In this document: piece after piece, positions 35,264 through 44,691 of the stretch
Numbering within the stretch: position 1 is the stretch's first letter
How the letters are laid out: each line of letters begins with the position of its first letter
Assembly: GCF_014652475.1 (NCBI RefSeq)
Contig: NZ_BMYW01000003.1
Coordinates: forward strand, 263,010-327,009
Direction of reading: 5' to 3'
From: Vogesella alkaliphila
Lineage (GTDB): Bacteria; Pseudomonadota; Gammaproteobacteria; Burkholderiales; Chromobacteriaceae
Length of the DNA: 64,000 nucleotides
Translations under genes and position numbers: made by a program
The notes under the pieces: generated by a model
What the model saw: only the letters and a program-made list of their open reading frames with translations
Databases searched by the model: none
What the model was told of the DNA's origin: nothing

Positions 35264-36970
35264 ATGAGCGAGCAGCCTATCCAATCCTCGACCTTCAACG
35301 CCATCACCAGCGTACAGAAAAGCCGGCACCACAAGGAGTACAGCAATCCTTACGCCAAGAAGCAGTTCCTGATCGTCGACAGCGTGCCGGAGATGCAGCG
35401 CGCGCTGGCGATGACGCTGGCCTCGTTCGGCGCCGAGAAGGTGGAGTACGCCGGCAAGGCCGGCGACGCGCTGGTGAAGCTGATGCGCTACGACTTCGAC
35501 GTGGTGCTGTGCGACTTCGACCTCGGCAACGGCAACGACGGCCTGTACCTGCTGGAAGAGGCGAAGGAACGCAACCTGCTGAAGCAGTCCTGCGTGTTCA
35601 TGATCGTCAGCGGCGAGCGCCGCGCGGCCAAGGTGATCTCCGCCGCCGAGCTGGTGCCGGACGACTACCTGCTGAAGCCGTTCACCGGCGAGGTGCTGGC
35701 CGAGCGGCTGGAGCGCGCGATGCGCCGCCGCGACGCCTTCCGCTTCGTCGACGAGGCGCTGATGAACCACGAGTACCTGGCTGCCATCGACGCCTGCAAC
35801 AAGAAGATCGCCGAGCGCAGCGAGTTCACCCTCGACTTCATGAAGCTGAAGGGCAGCCTGAGCCTGAAGATCGGCGACTACGACAGCGCGCGCGCGCTGT
35901 ACCAGCAGGTGCTGAAGATCCGCGAGCTGCCGTGGGCGCAGCTGGGGATGGCCAAGTCGCTGGCCTCGCTGAAGCAGGTGGAGCCGGCGCTGGCGATGTT
36001 CCACCACATCGTGACGGAAAACGAGCACGTGATGGAGGCCTACGACTGGCTGGCGCGGCTGTACCAGGGCAACCACGAGCTGGACAAGGCACAGGAAACC
36101 CTCAAGCGCGCCACCGAGCTGTCGCCGGCGACGGTGCGCCGCCACAAGGCGCTGGCCGAGGTGGCGCTGGAAAACGGCGACCTGGCGCAGGCGAAGGACG
36201 CCTACGGCACCACGCTGGAACTGTCCAAGGCCAGCTGGCACCGCAACCCGGTGCTGTACGCGACGCTGGCGCGCACGCAGCTGGCCTGCGGCGAGAAGGG
36301 CGAGGCGATGAAGACGCTGGCCTCGCTGCGCCGCGACTACAAGTACAAGCCGGAAGGCGAGTGGATGGCCGACGTGCTCGACAGCCAGATCCAGCAGCAC
36401 AGCGGCAACAAGCAGCAGGCGGAAAAGCTGCTGCAGTCCGCCGCCGAGCGCCTGCCGCAGCTGGAGCAGCTGTCGGCCGAGGAAAAGATGGAGTTCGCGC
36501 GCACCTGCTACGCGCAGGGGCAGAAGGCGATGGGCGACGGCGTCGCCGGCCAGCTGATCCGCAACAACCACGACAACGAGCAGCTGCTGCAGCGCTTGTC
36601 GAGCATGTTCGACCAGCTGGGCATGGCCGACGCCGGTGCCGACCTGATCATGCACAACGTGCAGGGCATGGTCGACCTCAACAACAAGGCGGTGCGCGAG
36701 GCGCAGGCCGGTGAGCACGACAAGGCGATCGCCATGTTCCGGCAGGCGCTGCAGGAGATGCCGGACAGCATCCAGCTGATGCTGAACCTGGTCAACGCCG
36801 TCATCGCCCAGGTGCACCTCAAGGGCTGGCATGAAAGCCACGTGCGCCAGGCCTACGACTACCTGCAGAAGGTGCGGCAGATGGCGCCGACCAACAACAA
36901 GCTGCAGAAGCTGATGCAGGCGTGGCGGCTGCTGATCGAGCAGCACGACAAGCGGGAGTTCCTGCTCTGA
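35264..36970 (+). CDS. Response regulator receiver fused to tetratricopeptide repeats
   Basis: This 568-residue protein has a REC domain at residues 33-155 with phospho-acceptor Asp in DVVLCDFDLGNG (about D84) and conserved lysine in YLLKPF. It is followed by about ten TPR-like helical repeats. There is no DNA-binding or enzymatic output, so the TPR array probably binds a partner. It lies 37 bases after uvrD. The next gene overlaps its end. The kinase is not nearby. Confidence 0.88.
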   Translation: MSEQPIQSSTFNAITSVQKSRHHKEYSNPYAKKQFLIVDSVPEMQRALAMTLASFGAEKVEYAGKAGDALVKLMRYDFDVVLCDFDLGNGNDGLYLLEEAKERNLLKQSCVFMIVSGERRAAKVISAAELVPDDYLLKPFTGEVLAERLERAMRRRDAFRFVDEALMNHEYLAAIDACNKKIAERSEFTLDFMKLKGSLSLKIGDYDSARALYQQVLKIRELPWAQLGMAKSLASLKQVEPALAMFHHIVTENEHVMEAYDWLARLYQGNHELDKAQETLKRATELSPATVRRHKALAEVALENGDLAQAKDAYGTTLELSKASWHRNPVLYATLARTQLACGEKGEAMKTLASLRRDYKYKPEGEWMADVLDSQIQQHSGNKQQAEKLLQSAAERLPQLEQLSAEEKMEFARTCYAQGQKAMGDGVAGQLIRNNHDNEQLLQRLSSMFDQLGMADAGADLIMHNVQGMVDLNNKAVREAQAGEHDKAIAMFRQALQEMPDSIQLMLNLVNAVIAQVHLKGWHESHVRQAYDYLQKVRQMAPTNNKLQKLMQAWRLLIEQHDKREFLL

Positions 36971-37803
36971 GCGCGCCGCTGGCCAGGGTTGGCCGCAGCG
37001 TGCAGCTGGCCCTGCTGCTGCTGGGCTGGCTGGCGCTGGTGCTCAGCAGCGGCTTTCTGGCGCTGGAGGCCAGCCGCGCCGACGCCGAGCAGGCGCTGCA
37101 GCGGCAGGCGCAGCAGCAGTCGGCGCTGCTGACGCGCGACCTCTTGCAGCTGCACCAGCACCTGCTGGAGCTGGCGCAGCAGTTCGCCGACACGCCCGGC
37201 GAGCAGATCCCGGCCTGGCAGGCCGGCATGGTGCTGCAGCGCTTTCCGGCGCTGGAGCGGGTGGCGCTGCTGCGCGACAGCGAGGACGGCCTGCTGGTGA
37301 CGCAGGTGGTGCCGCTGCGGCTGGGGGCCGGCGTGGTGCCGTGGCAGGATCTGGCGCGGCAGCCGGCGGTGGCGGCCAACCTTGGCCGCCTGCGCCAGGG
37401 CCAGCCGCAGGTGCAGATGCTGCAGGGCGAGGGCGAGCAGGCGCAGCTGCTGAGCATCTATCCGCTGGCGCGCGCCGGCGACCGGCGTTTCATCGCGCTG
37501 TGGCTGCGGCCGCAGCGCTGGCTGCCGCCGCTGGCGGAGGCGGAGGCCGACCGCGCGCTGCAGCTGATGGGCGATCCGCATCCGGCGGTGGCGTGGCCGG
37601 GGATGCTGCAGGTGCGCGAGGTGGTGATCGTCGGCGAGCAGCGCTACTGGCTCAGCCTGCAGCGGCCGCTGCGCGGCAGCGATTTCCGCATTTCGCTGTG
37701 GCTGCCGCTGCTGCTGGTGTGGTTGCTGCTGCTGGGCCTGCTGCTGGTCGGCGCGGTGTTCCGCGGGCGGCTGGCGCGCGGCCTTTCCCTCGCCGACAGC
37801 TGA
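36922..37803 (+). CDS. Two-helix membrane protein with extracytoplasmic domain, no output domain
   Basis: Up to 293 residues. A helix near residues 25-50 (LALLLLGWLALVLSSGFLALEAS), a soluble segment of about 200 residues starting with a coiled-coil-like Gln-rich part, then a C-terminal helix (LWLPLLLVWLLLLGLLLVGAVF). The layout is that of the N-terminal half of a membrane sensor kinase or cyclase, but nothing follows the second helix. GTG 36922 overlaps the REC-TPR gene by 49 bases; CTG 36967 or GTG 37000 are alternatives, as no clear ribosome site decides. It may work with that regulator. Confidence 0.6.
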   Translation: MAAADRAARQAGVPALSAPLARVGRSVQLALLLLGWLALVLSSGFLALEASRADAEQALQRQAQQQSALLTRDLLQLHQHLLELAQQFADTPGEQIPAWQAGMVLQRFPALERVALLRDSEDGLLVTQVVPLRLGAGVVPWQDLARQPAVAANLGRLRQGQPQVQMLQGEGEQAQLLSIYPLARAGDRRFIALWLRPQRWLPPLAEAEADRALQLMGDPHPAVAWPGMLQVREVVIVGEQRYWLSLQRPLRGSDFRISLWLPLLLVWLLLLGLLLVGAVFRGRLARGLSLADS

Positions 37804-37855
37804 AAACGGCGCGGTTTTGCAGTACAATCGGGCCATCATTTTCCGGGGTCATACC

Positions 37856-38035
37856 ATGTACCAGTCCGAATTCACCCAATTCATGAACGATTTCCTGGCG
37901 AAAAACCCGCAGGTGGAGAGCGAACGCCGCGAGCTGCGCCTGACCTGGTGGGATCGCAAGCTGGACCTGGAGGACCTGCGTCGCTGGAACGCGTCCAAGG
38001 TGCCGCAGAAGCCGTACGTGTACCAGCCGGACTGA
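37856..38035 (+). CDS. DUF3460 family protein
   Basis: This 59-residue protein matches DUF3460, a small cytosolic family largely in betaproteobacteria: MYQSEFTQFMNDFLAKNP at the start, then LTWWDRKLDLEDLRRW and KVPQKPYVYQPD. Function is unknown. A -10-like TACAAT at 37823-37828 lies 28 bases upstream of the ATG, and TTCCGGGG precedes it. A terminator hairpin follows. Confidence 0.88.
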   Translation: MYQSEFTQFMNDFLAKNPQVESERRELRLTWWDRKLDLEDLRRWNASKVPQKPYVYQPD

Positions 38036-38060
38036 GCAGCACGCCCGCCGTATCGCCGAC

Positions 38061-38086
38061 CAACGCCCGCAAGGGCGTTGTGCTTT
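38061..38086 (+). terminator. Terminator downstream of the DUF3460 gene
   Basis: CAACGCCC and GGGCGTTG arms around GCAA, followed by TGCTTTTC. It is short but has a T-run. The next gene starts at 38100. Confidence 0.65.
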
Positions 38087-38099
38087 TCTGGAGTAAAGC

Positions 38100-38765
38100 A
38101 TGACCCGCACGACCATCGCCGTTGACGACCGGCTTGCCGCCTACCTGCTGCAGATCGGCGTCACCGAGCACCCGGTGCAGACCGCGCTGCGCGAGTTCAC
38201 CGCCACCCACCGCATGGCCAAGATGCAGATTTCGCCGGAGCAGGGGCAGTTCCTCGCCTGGCTGGTCAAGCTGCTCGGCGTGCGCCGCTACCTGGAGATC
38301 GGTGTCTTCACCGGCTACAGCGCGCTGACCGTGGCGCTGGCCATGGGCGAGCAGGGCAGCACCGTGGCCTGCGACATGAGCACCGAGTTCACCACCATCG
38401 CCCGCGACTACTGGCGCCAGGCCGGGGTCGAGGACAGCATCGCGCTCTACGTGCAGCCGGCGGTGCAGACGCTGCAGATGCTGCTGGACGACGGCCAGGC
38501 CGGCAGCTTCGACCTCGCCTTCATCGACGCCGACAAGACCAGCTACCCGCAGTACTATGAAGCCTGCCTGCAGCTGGTGCGCCCCGGCGGCGTGATCGCG
38601 GTCGACAACATCTTCCTCGGCGGCCGCGTGGTGGAGCCGCAGCCGGAGGACCCGCCCAGCGTGCGGGCGATGCAGGCCTTCAATGCCAGCCTGAAACACG
38701 ACCCGCGGGTGGTGATGTCGGTGCTGCCGATCGGCGACGGCATGACCCTGCTCACCCGCCGCTGA
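38100..38765 (+). CDS. Class I SAM-dependent O-methyltransferase (caffeoyl-CoA/catechol type)
   Basis: This 221-residue protein of the methyltransferase_3 family has the SAM loop YLEIGVFTGYSALTVALAM near residue 67, the metal-binding DLAFIDADKTSYPQYY and VIAVDNIFLGGRV. Such enzymes methylate catechols using a divalent metal. The substrate is unknown. CTGGAG precedes the ATG. It does not belong to the tol block 103 bases downstream by function, although it is in the place where tolQ might be expected. Confidence 0.9.
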   Translation: MTRTTIAVDDRLAAYLLQIGVTEHPVQTALREFTATHRMAKMQISPEQGQFLAWLVKLLGVRRYLEIGVFTGYSALTVALAMGEQGSTVACDMSTEFTTIARDYWRQAGVEDSIALYVQPAVQTLQMLLDDGQAGSFDLAFIDADKTSYPQYYEACLQLVRPGGVIAVDNIFLGGRVVEPQPEDPPSVRAMQAFNASLKHDPRVVMSVLPIGDGMTLLTRR

Positions 38766-38867
38766 TGCCGGCGCCGCGGAACCGATGCGGTGCCGCGGCG
38801 GTCTGTCCTTATCCGATGTTTGCCGGCCCGCCGTGCCGGCCGCCCCTTCTAGCCACAGGAATGCCCG

Positions 38868-39272
38868 ATGCTGCAGCGACGCCCGCGCCGAATGATGAAC
38901 CAGATGAACGTCGTGCCCTATATCGACGTGATGCTGGTGCTGCTGGTGATCTTCATGGTGACGGCGCCGATGTTCACCCCCGGCGTGATCGAGGTGCCCA
39001 GCGTCACCCGCGCGGCGCAGGTGGACAGCACGCCGCTGGAAATCAGCATCGAGGCCGACGGCCGCTACCTGCTGGGCGAGGGCGGCAAGCGCGCGCCTGC
39101 GGCCAACCTTGACGCGCTGGTGGCCGAGGTCAAGGCGCGGCTGCGCGACAACCGCCCGGTGGTGGTCACCGCGCACCGCGATCTCAAGTACAGCGAAGTG
39201 GTGAAGGTGGCCGACCGCCTGCACCAGGCCGGCATCACCCGCGTCGCGCTGACGGTACGGCAGGGCAACTGA
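38868..39272 (+). CDS. tolR: Tol-Pal system protein TolR (ExbD family)
   Basis: This 134-residue inner-membrane protein has a single helix and a periplasmic domain. The helix carries the proton-path aspartate: NVVPYIDVMLVLLVIFMVT. It pairs with TolQ to power TolA. The periplasmic part ends VVKVADRLHQAGITRVALTV, as expected. tolQ is not upstream. It overlaps tolA by one base (TGATG). A motif copy at 39098-39111 encodes PAANLDALV in the periplasmic domain. Confidence 0.92.
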   Translation: MLQRRPRRMMNQMNVVPYIDVMLVLLVIFMVTAPMFTPGVIEVPSVTRAAQVDSTPLEISIEADGRYLLGEGGKRAPAANLDALVAEVKARLRDNRPVVVTAHRDLKYSEVVKVADRLHQAGITRVALTVRQGN

Positions 39273-40117
39273 TGTCGCCGCAGACGGGCGCCATCGGTTA
39301 CGGCGCGTGGGGCATGTCGCTGCTGCTGCATCTGGCGGTGCTGCTGCCGCTGTGGTGGCTGTACGCGCCGGCGCCGGTGTACACGCCGCCACCGCTGGCG
39401 CTGGAACTGTGGGCCGGCGGTGCACCGGCGGCGCCGACCCCGGCGCTGAAAGTGCGTGCCGCCCCGCCGGCGGCGACGGTGGCGGAAGCCGCCACCCCCT
39501 TGCTGGCCGATGCCGACATCAAGCTGAAGGCCAGCCGCCCGCTGCCGCAGTACAAGGTGCCGCCGGTGGCCGCGGAAAAGCCGCAGCCCAAACCCAAACC
39601 GGCGGAAAAAGTGCCGGAGAAGGTGACGGCCAAGGCCGGCAAAGCGGTGCCTGAGTCGGCCAAGGCGAGCGTGCCCGCCGCCAAACCGGCCGCGAAGGCG
39701 GGCGCCAAGCCGGCGCCGGCCGCGGACAACGACCTGCTGGCGGAGCTGGACCTGCCGCCCGGCCCCGGCAACGCCAAGCAGAGCCAGCGCGGCGGCCAGG
39801 GCGGCGTCGCCGGCGGCAGCAGCCACGGCGTGGCCGACGCCAAGGCGCTGTACGCGCAGACGCTGAGCAACCGCGTGCGCCCCTACGTGATCATCCCCGA
39901 CGCGCTGAAAGGCAACCCGGAGGTGGTGCTGCAGATCGAGATCCTGCCGTCGCTGGAAGTGCGCCAGATCCGCCTGCTGCGCAGCAGCGGCAACCCGCAG
40001 TACGACGAGGCGGTGCAGGCCGCCGTGCGCGAGATGCGCCGCTTCCCGCCGCTGCCCAAGGGCGCGGCGTTCGCCGACTACCGGCGCGTGACCATGTCTT
40101 TCCGTCCTAAGGAGTAA
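39272..40117 (+). CDS. tolA: Tol-Pal system protein TolA
   Basis: This 281-residue protein spans the periplasm. One inner-membrane helix (MSLLLHLAVLLPLWWLYAP) is followed by a Pro/Ala/Lys-rich helical arm (about residues 90-170) and the TolA/TonB-like C-terminal domain starting LYAQTLSNRVRPYVIIP. It links the TolQR motor with Pal and TolB. Arm and total length are shorter than in E. coli (421 residues). tolB follows 4 bases after its stop. Confidence 0.92.
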   Translation: MSPQTGAIGYGAWGMSLLLHLAVLLPLWWLYAPAPVYTPPPLALELWAGGAPAAPTPALKVRAAPPAATVAEAATPLLADADIKLKASRPLPQYKVPPVAAEKPQPKPKPAEKVPEKVTAKAGKAVPESAKASVPAAKPAAKAGAKPAPAADNDLLAELDLPPGPGNAKQSQRGGQGGVAGGSSHGVADAKALYAQTLSNRVRPYVIIPDALKGNPEVVLQIEILPSLEVRQIRLLRSSGNPQYDEAVQAAVREMRRFPPLPKGAAFADYRRVTMSFRPKE

Positions 40118-40121
40118 TGCC

Positions 40122-41420
40122 TTGTCTGCCACCGTCTCCGGCTTCTGGCCGCGCCTGTTTGCCCTGCTGCTGCTGAGCATGACCGCTGCGGCCAACCTTG
40201 CCCGCGCCGACCTCAGCGTGGAAGTGATCGGTGGCGGCACCAACCGCTACCCGGTGGCGATCGTGCCGCTGCAGGGCGAGAGCCTGCTGCCGGAGGCGAT
40301 CACCGCGACGGTGAAGAGCGATCTGGCGATGACCGGCGCCTTCAGCCTGCTGGAGACCGCCGCCGGCGACGCGCTGGCGGCGCCGGCGCAGCTGAACGCC
40401 GCGGCGTGGCAGCAGCGCGGTGCGCGCGCGGTGGTGTACGGCAAGCTGCTCAGCCTCGGCGGCGGCCGGGTGCGGCTGACGTTCTGGGCCGACACCGTCA
40501 GCCCGCGCGAGCAGAAGCTGAGCGCGGAATTCGACCTGGCGCCGGAGCAGCTGCGCGACATGGCGCACCGCATGGCGGACATGGTGTACGAGGCGCTGCT
40601 GGGCGAGAAGAGCCTGTTCTCCAGCCGCATCGCCTTCATCACCCAGAGCGGCAAGGAGTACCGGCTGCAGATCGCCGACATGGACGGCCGTCGCGCGCAG
40701 ACGGTGCTGCGCTCGCGCCAGCCCATCATGTCGCCGGCGTGGAGCCCGGACGGCACGCGCCTGGCCTACGTCTCCTTCGAGCAGCAAAAGCCGGTGATCT
40801 ACGTGCAGGACCTGGTCAGCGGCCAGCGTCGCGTGCTGGCCAACTTCCGCGGCAGCAACTCGGCGCCGGTGTGGAGCCCGGACGGGCGGCGTCTGGCGGT
40901 GGTGTTGACCACCAGCGGCAACTCGCAGGTCTACCTGATCAATGCCGACGGCGGCGGCCTGCAGCGTTTTTCCTATAGCGACGCCATCGACACCGAGCCG
41001 GCGTTCAGCCCGGACGGGCGCCAGATCGTGTTCGTGTCCGACCGCAGCGGCAGCCCGCAGCTGTACGTGCAGGCGCTGGACGGCGGCCGCAACGCCCGCC
41101 GCGTCACCTTCGAGGGGAACTATAACGTGTCGCCGACGTTCTCTCCTGATGGGCGCCAGATCGCCTACGTCCGGCGCGAAGGCGGCCGTTTCAAGGTGAT
41201 GCTGCTCGATCTGGCCAGCGGCGACAACCGCCTGATCAGCAACAGCGCCTTCGACGAGTCGCCAAGCTTCGCCCCCAACGGCAAGATGGTGCTGTACGCC
41301 AGCGAGGAAGGCGGCCGCAGCGTGCTGTACGCCGCCGCCACCGCCTATCCCGGCCGCGTGCGGCTGGGCACCCTCGGCGGCCAGGTGCAGGATCCGGCCT
41401 GGGGACCATTCAATCCTTGA
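40122..41420 (+). CDS. tolB: Tol-Pal system periplasmic protein TolB
   Basis: This 432-residue secreted protein has a signal peptide ending near ANLARA, an alpha/beta domain (residues about 30-180) and a six-bladed propeller. The propeller has SPDG repeats (MSPAWSPDGTRLAYVS, APVWSPDGRRLAVV, PAFSPDGRQIVFVS). It binds Pal. The start is TTG at 40122, 7 bases after GGAG; the only nearby ATG is in another frame. A motif copy at 40187-40200 encodes the AANLA of the signal peptide. Confidence 0.95.
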   Translation: MSATVSGFWPRLFALLLLSMTAAANLARADLSVEVIGGGTNRYPVAIVPLQGESLLPEAITATVKSDLAMTGAFSLLETAAGDALAAPAQLNAAAWQQRGARAVVYGKLLSLGGGRVRLTFWADTVSPREQKLSAEFDLAPEQLRDMAHRMADMVYEALLGEKSLFSSRIAFITQSGKEYRLQIADMDGRRAQTVLRSRQPIMSPAWSPDGTRLAYVSFEQQKPVIYVQDLVSGQRRVLANFRGSNSAPVWSPDGRRLAVVLTTSGNSQVYLINADGGGLQRFSYSDAIDTEPAFSPDGRQIVFVSDRSGSPQLYVQALDGGRNARRVTFEGNYNVSPTFSPDGRQIAYVRREGGRFKVMLLDLASGDNRLISNSAFDESPSFAPNGKMVLYASEEGGRSVLYAAATAYPGRVRLGTLGGQVQDPAWGPFNP

Positions 41421-41486
41421 TGTGGTGCCGGCGCTGCGCGCATCATGTTGCCAGTTCATCCATCCCATCCGATGCAGGAGAGCCGA

Positions 41487-42050
41487 ATGAAGAAATCACC
41501 GTTTATCGTCGCCATCGCGGCGGCGCTCTTGGCCGCGTGTGCCAGTACCCCGGCGCCGGTCGTCAGCAACCCGCCGGCCGCCACCGTGCCGAGCGCACCG
41601 AGCGTGGCTACCGTCGATGTCACCGGCAGCGAGCCGGTGCTGCAGGGCGGCAAGGTCAGCGCCGCGCAACTGGCTGCGGCGGTGAAGGCGGCGCCGGATC
41701 AGCGCAGTGCGCAGGCGCTGCTCAACGGCCACAGCGTGTACTTCGACTTCGACCAGTTCGTGGTCAAGGACGACCAGCGCGGTGTGGTGGAAGGCAATGC
41801 CGCCTTCCTCAACCGTTTCAGCAGCAAGGTGCTGGTGCAGGGCAATACCGACGCCCGCGGCAGCCGCGAGTACAACCTGGCGCTGGGTCAGCGCCGTGCC
41901 GAAAGCGTGAAGCAGTCGCTGGAAGTGCTGGGCGTGAAGCCGGCGCAGATCGAGGCCGTCAGCTTCGGCAAGGAAAAACCGCGTGCCGAGGGGGACAGCG
42001 AGGCGGCCCATGCCGAAAACCGTCGCGCCGACTTCGTCTACCCGCAGTAA
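41487..42050 (+). CDS. pal: Peptidoglycan-associated lipoprotein Pal
   Basis: This 187-residue lipoprotein has lipobox LLAAC (cysteine near residue 18) and a C-terminal OmpA-like domain: VYFDFDQFVVKDDQR and VLVQGNTDARGSREYNLALGQRRAE, which binds diaminopimelate in peptidoglycan. It anchors the outer membrane. ATG 41487 is preceded by AGGAG. The N-terminal linker is Pro/Ala-rich. A strong hairpin separates it from cpoB. Confidence 0.95.
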   Translation: MKKSPFIVAIAAALLAACASTPAPVVSNPPAATVPSAPSVATVDVTGSEPVLQGGKVSAAQLAAAVKAAPDQRSAQALLNGHSVYFDFDQFVVKDDQRGVVEGNAAFLNRFSSKVLVQGNTDARGSREYNLALGQRRAESVKQSLEVLGVKPAQIEAVSFGKEKPRAEGDSEAAHAENRRADFVYPQ

Positions 42051-42064
42051 TGTGTTGACCGCCA

Positions 42065-42098
42065 GCGGGATGGCGTCACGCCATCCCGCGCTGTTTTT
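42065..42098 (+). terminator. Intercistronic terminator between pal and cpoB
   Basis: GCGGGATGGCGT and ACGCCATCCCGC form 12-base arms, followed by GCTGTTTTT. It sits inside the tol operon, so it may reduce cpoB expression relative to pal. Confidence 0.8.
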
Positions 42099-42110
42099 CA
42101 GGATGCCACC

Positions 42111-42866
42111 ATGAATTTGCCCCGCCTGTTGCCCGTCGCCACCCTCAGCCTGCTGCTGGGGGCCTGTGCCACCACCGGCGATATCGAACAGACCCGCCGC
42201 GAGCTGGACGCTGCCAGGCAGCAGACCAGCGCGCGCCTGACCGAGGTCGAGGCGCGGTTGTCCAACGAGCGGCTGCTGGACCTGGTCAAGGAAGTGGCCT
42301 CCCTGCGTACCGAAATGGCGGCGCTGCGTGGTCAGAACGAGGTGCTGCAGCACCAGCAGGGCGAAACGCTGAAACGGCAGAACGACCTGTACGCCGACCT
42401 CGACCTGCGCCTGGGCAAGCTGGAGCAGTCGGCCAGCAGCCCGGCGGTGAGCGGCGAGGCGGAGGCTGCCGCGGCCCCGGCGGCGCCGCTGGTCAGCCCG
42501 GCGCAGGACGCGCTGAACAAGGCGCTGGCGACGCTGCGCAACCGCGAGTTTGCCCGCGCGGTGCCGGAGCTGAAGGCGGTGATGGACAAGTTCCCGGCCA
42601 ACAGCGAGGCGCAGGAAGCCAGCTACTGGCTGGGCGTGGCCCACACCTACCTGAAGCAGTACGACGCCGCCATCGACATCCACCGCCGCTTTGCCGAGCA
42701 GTCTCCGGCGCACGTGCGGGCGCCGGAGGCGCTGCGGCTGATGGCGGAAAACCAGATCGAGCTGCAGCAGAAGGACCAGGCCAAGCTCACCCTGCGCAAG
42801 CTGATCAAGCTGTACCCGAACAGCGCGGCGGCGACGAAGGCGCGCGAGCGGCTGGCAAAACTGTAA
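42111..42866 (+). CDS. cpoB: Cell division coordinator CpoB (YbgF)
   Basis: This 251-residue periplasmic protein has an N-terminal coiled coil (residues about 23-105, heptads such as [20 protein letters not shown]) and a C-terminal TPR domain ([20 protein letters not shown]). CpoB tunes PBP1B with the Tol machine during division. Unusually, the leader ends LLLGAC, a lipobox, so it may be a lipoprotein. It follows pal by 60 bases with a terminator hairpin between. Confidence 0.92.
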   Translation: MNLPRLLPVATLSLLLGACATTGDIEQTRRELDAARQQTSARLTEVEARLSNERLLDLVKEVASLRTEMAALRGQNEVLQHQQGETLKRQNDLYADLDLRLGKLEQSASSPAVSGEAEAAAAPAAPLVSPAQDALNKALATLRNREFARAVPELKAVMDKFPANSEAQEASYWLGVAHTYLKQYDAAIDIHRRFAEQSPAHVRAPEALRLMAENQIELQQKDQAKLTLRKLIKLYPNSAAATKARERLAKL

Positions 42867-42897
42867 CGCGGCGGCCTGTCGGCGCGCCGAAAACGTC

Positions 42898-42923
42898 AAA
42901 AGCGGCCGCCGGCCGCTTTTTTT
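42898..42923 (+). terminator. Rho-independent terminator of the tol operon
   Basis: AAAAGCGGCC and GGCCGCTTTT arms around GCC with a seven-T run. It ends the Tol-Pal operon. Confidence 0.9.
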
Positions 42924-43021
42924 GTGGCGCCGGCGCGCGTGCGCTCTGCAAGTCAGCTCGGCAAGCCCTTGCCGAATCAGGTAAAATCGCGTTTTTCCCC
43001 TCCTTGATGGAACCCGCCTCC

Positions 43022-43510
43022 ATGATCGAAGTTGGCATCGTGATGGGTAGCAACAGCGACTGGGAAGTCATGCAGAACGCCGCGCGCGTGCTGAAGGACT
43101 TCGGTGTCGCGTTCGAAACCCGCGTCGTCTCCGCGCACCGCACCCCCGACCTGCTGTTCCAGTACGCCGAAGAAGCCGAAGCGCGTGGCCTGAAGGCCAT
43201 CATCGCCGGCGCCGGCGGTGCCGCGCACCTGCCGGGCATGCTGGCCGCCAAGACCCACGTTCCGGTGCTGGGTGTGCCGGTGCCGTCCAAATACCTGCGC
43301 GGCGAAGACTCGCTGCTGTCCATCGTGCAGATGCCCAAGGGCATTCCGGTGGCGACCTTCGCCATCGGCGAAGCCGGTGCCGCCAATGCCGCGCTGTTCG
43401 CGGTGGCGCAACTGGCTACCACCCGTCCGGAACTGGCCGACAAGCTGAAGGCCTTCCGCAAGCAGCAGGAACAGACCGTGCTGGCGATGAGCCTGCCGGA
43501 GGTGGACTGA
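43022..43510 (+). CDS. purE: N5-carboxyaminoimidazole ribonucleotide mutase PurE
   Basis: This 162-residue class I PurE rearranges N5-CAIR to CAIR in purine synthesis. It has [22 protein letters not shown] (catalytic His) and [13 protein letters not shown], all intact. ATG 43022 is chosen because the family begins with the first strand; TTG 43004 and ATG 43007 are in frame. -10-like TAAAAT lies at 42982-42987. It is 1 base before purK. Confidence 0.96.
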   Translation: MIEVGIVMGSNSDWEVMQNAARVLKDFGVAFETRVVSAHRTPDLLFQYAEEAEARGLKAIIAGAGGAAHLPGMLAAKTHVPVLGVPVPSKYLRGEDSLLSIVQMPKGIPVATFAIGEAGAANAALFAVAQLATTRPELADKLKAFRKQQEQTVLAMSLPEVD

Positions 43511-43511
43511 C

Positions 43512-44642
43512 ATGGCGGCCATCCTGCCCCCGGCGATGCTGGGCATACTCGGCGGCGGCCAGCTGGGCCGCATGTTCGTCACCGCCGCCAAGCGCATGGG
43601 CTACCGCGTGACCGTGCTGGACCCGGACGCCAACGCGCCGGCCGCCGACTTTGCCGACGTGCACCTCATCGCGCCGTTCAATGACGCCGCCGCGCTGCAA
43701 ACGTTGGCCGCAAGCTGCGCCGCGGTGACCACCGAATTCGAGAACGTCAACGCCGACGCGATGCGCCAGCTGGCGAAGAGCACCCGCGTGTCGCCGTCCG
43801 GCGACTGCGTGGCCATCGCCCAGGACCGCATCGCCGAGAAGAGCTGGATCAACAAGGCCGGCCTGCCGACCGCGCCGTATCTGGCCATCGAGAGCGTCGC
43901 CGACATCCAGGTCGAGCTGGAGCCCTACCTGCCGGGCATCCTCAAGACCGCGCGTCTGGGTTACGACGGCAAGGGCCAGGTGCGCGTGAAGACCGCGGAC
44001 GAGGCCCGCGCCGCCTACGCCGACCTCGGCGGCCAGGCCTGCGTGCTGGAAAAGATGCTGGACCTGAAGCTGGAAGTGTCCGCCATCGTCACCCGTACCA
44101 GCAGTGCGCAGGTGGCGGTGTTCCCGGTGTCGGAGAACATCCACAAGCACGGCATCCTCGACGAATCCATCGTGCCGGCACGCATCGCGCCGGAACTGGC
44201 CGCCCGGGCGCAGGATTACGCGGTGAAGCTGGCTGAGGCGCTGGACTACGTCGGCGTGCTGGCGGTGGAATTCTTCGTGCTCGCCGACGACAGCCTGGTG
44301 GTGAACGAGATCGCGCCGCGGCCGCACAACTCCGGCCACTACACCATCGACGCCTGCGTCACCGACCAGTACCAGCAGCAGGTGCGCGCCATGTGCGGCC
44401 TGCTGCCGGGCAAGACCGAGCTCTTGTCGCCGGTGGTGATGGTCAACCTGCTGGGCGACGTGTGGCGCGAGGATGGCGGCGAACCGCTGTGGGACGTGCT
44501 GATGGAAGCACCGAACGCCCACCTGCACTTGTACGGCAAGAAAGAGGCGCGTGCCGGCCGCAAGATGGGGCACTTCACCGTGCTCGCGGCCAACGTCGAC
44601 GACGCGCTGGACCAGGCGCGCGCGCTGAAGGATACCCTGTAA
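43512..44642 (+). CDS. purK: N5-carboxyaminoimidazole ribonucleotide synthase PurK
   Basis: This 376-residue ATP-grasp enzyme makes N5-CAIR from AIR, bicarbonate and ATP. It has [12 protein letters not shown] at the start, [13 protein letters not shown] in the ATP-grasp loop and [18 protein letters not shown] near the C-terminus. It follows purE by one base, so the two are coupled. A motif copy at 43701-43713 encodes TLAASCA. fosA follows 49 bases later. Confidence 0.96.
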   Translation: MAAILPPAMLGILGGGQLGRMFVTAAKRMGYRVTVLDPDANAPAADFADVHLIAPFNDAAALQTLAASCAAVTTEFENVNADAMRQLAKSTRVSPSGDCVAIAQDRIAEKSWINKAGLPTAPYLAIESVADIQVELEPYLPGILKTARLGYDGKGQVRVKTADEARAAYADLGGQACVLEKMLDLKLEVSAIVTRTSSAQVAVFPVSENIHKHGILDESIVPARIAPELAARAQDYAVKLAEALDYVGVLAVEFFVLADDSLVVNEIAPRPHNSGHYTIDACVTDQYQQQVRAMCGLLPGKTELLSPVVMVNLLGDVWREDGGEPLWDVLMEAPNAHLHLYGKKEARAGRKMGHFTVLAANVDDALDQARALKDTL

Positions 44643-44691
44643 GAAATCAGGCGGTGCGGATAAGGCATCGCCTTTCTCAATGAGTCGATGC

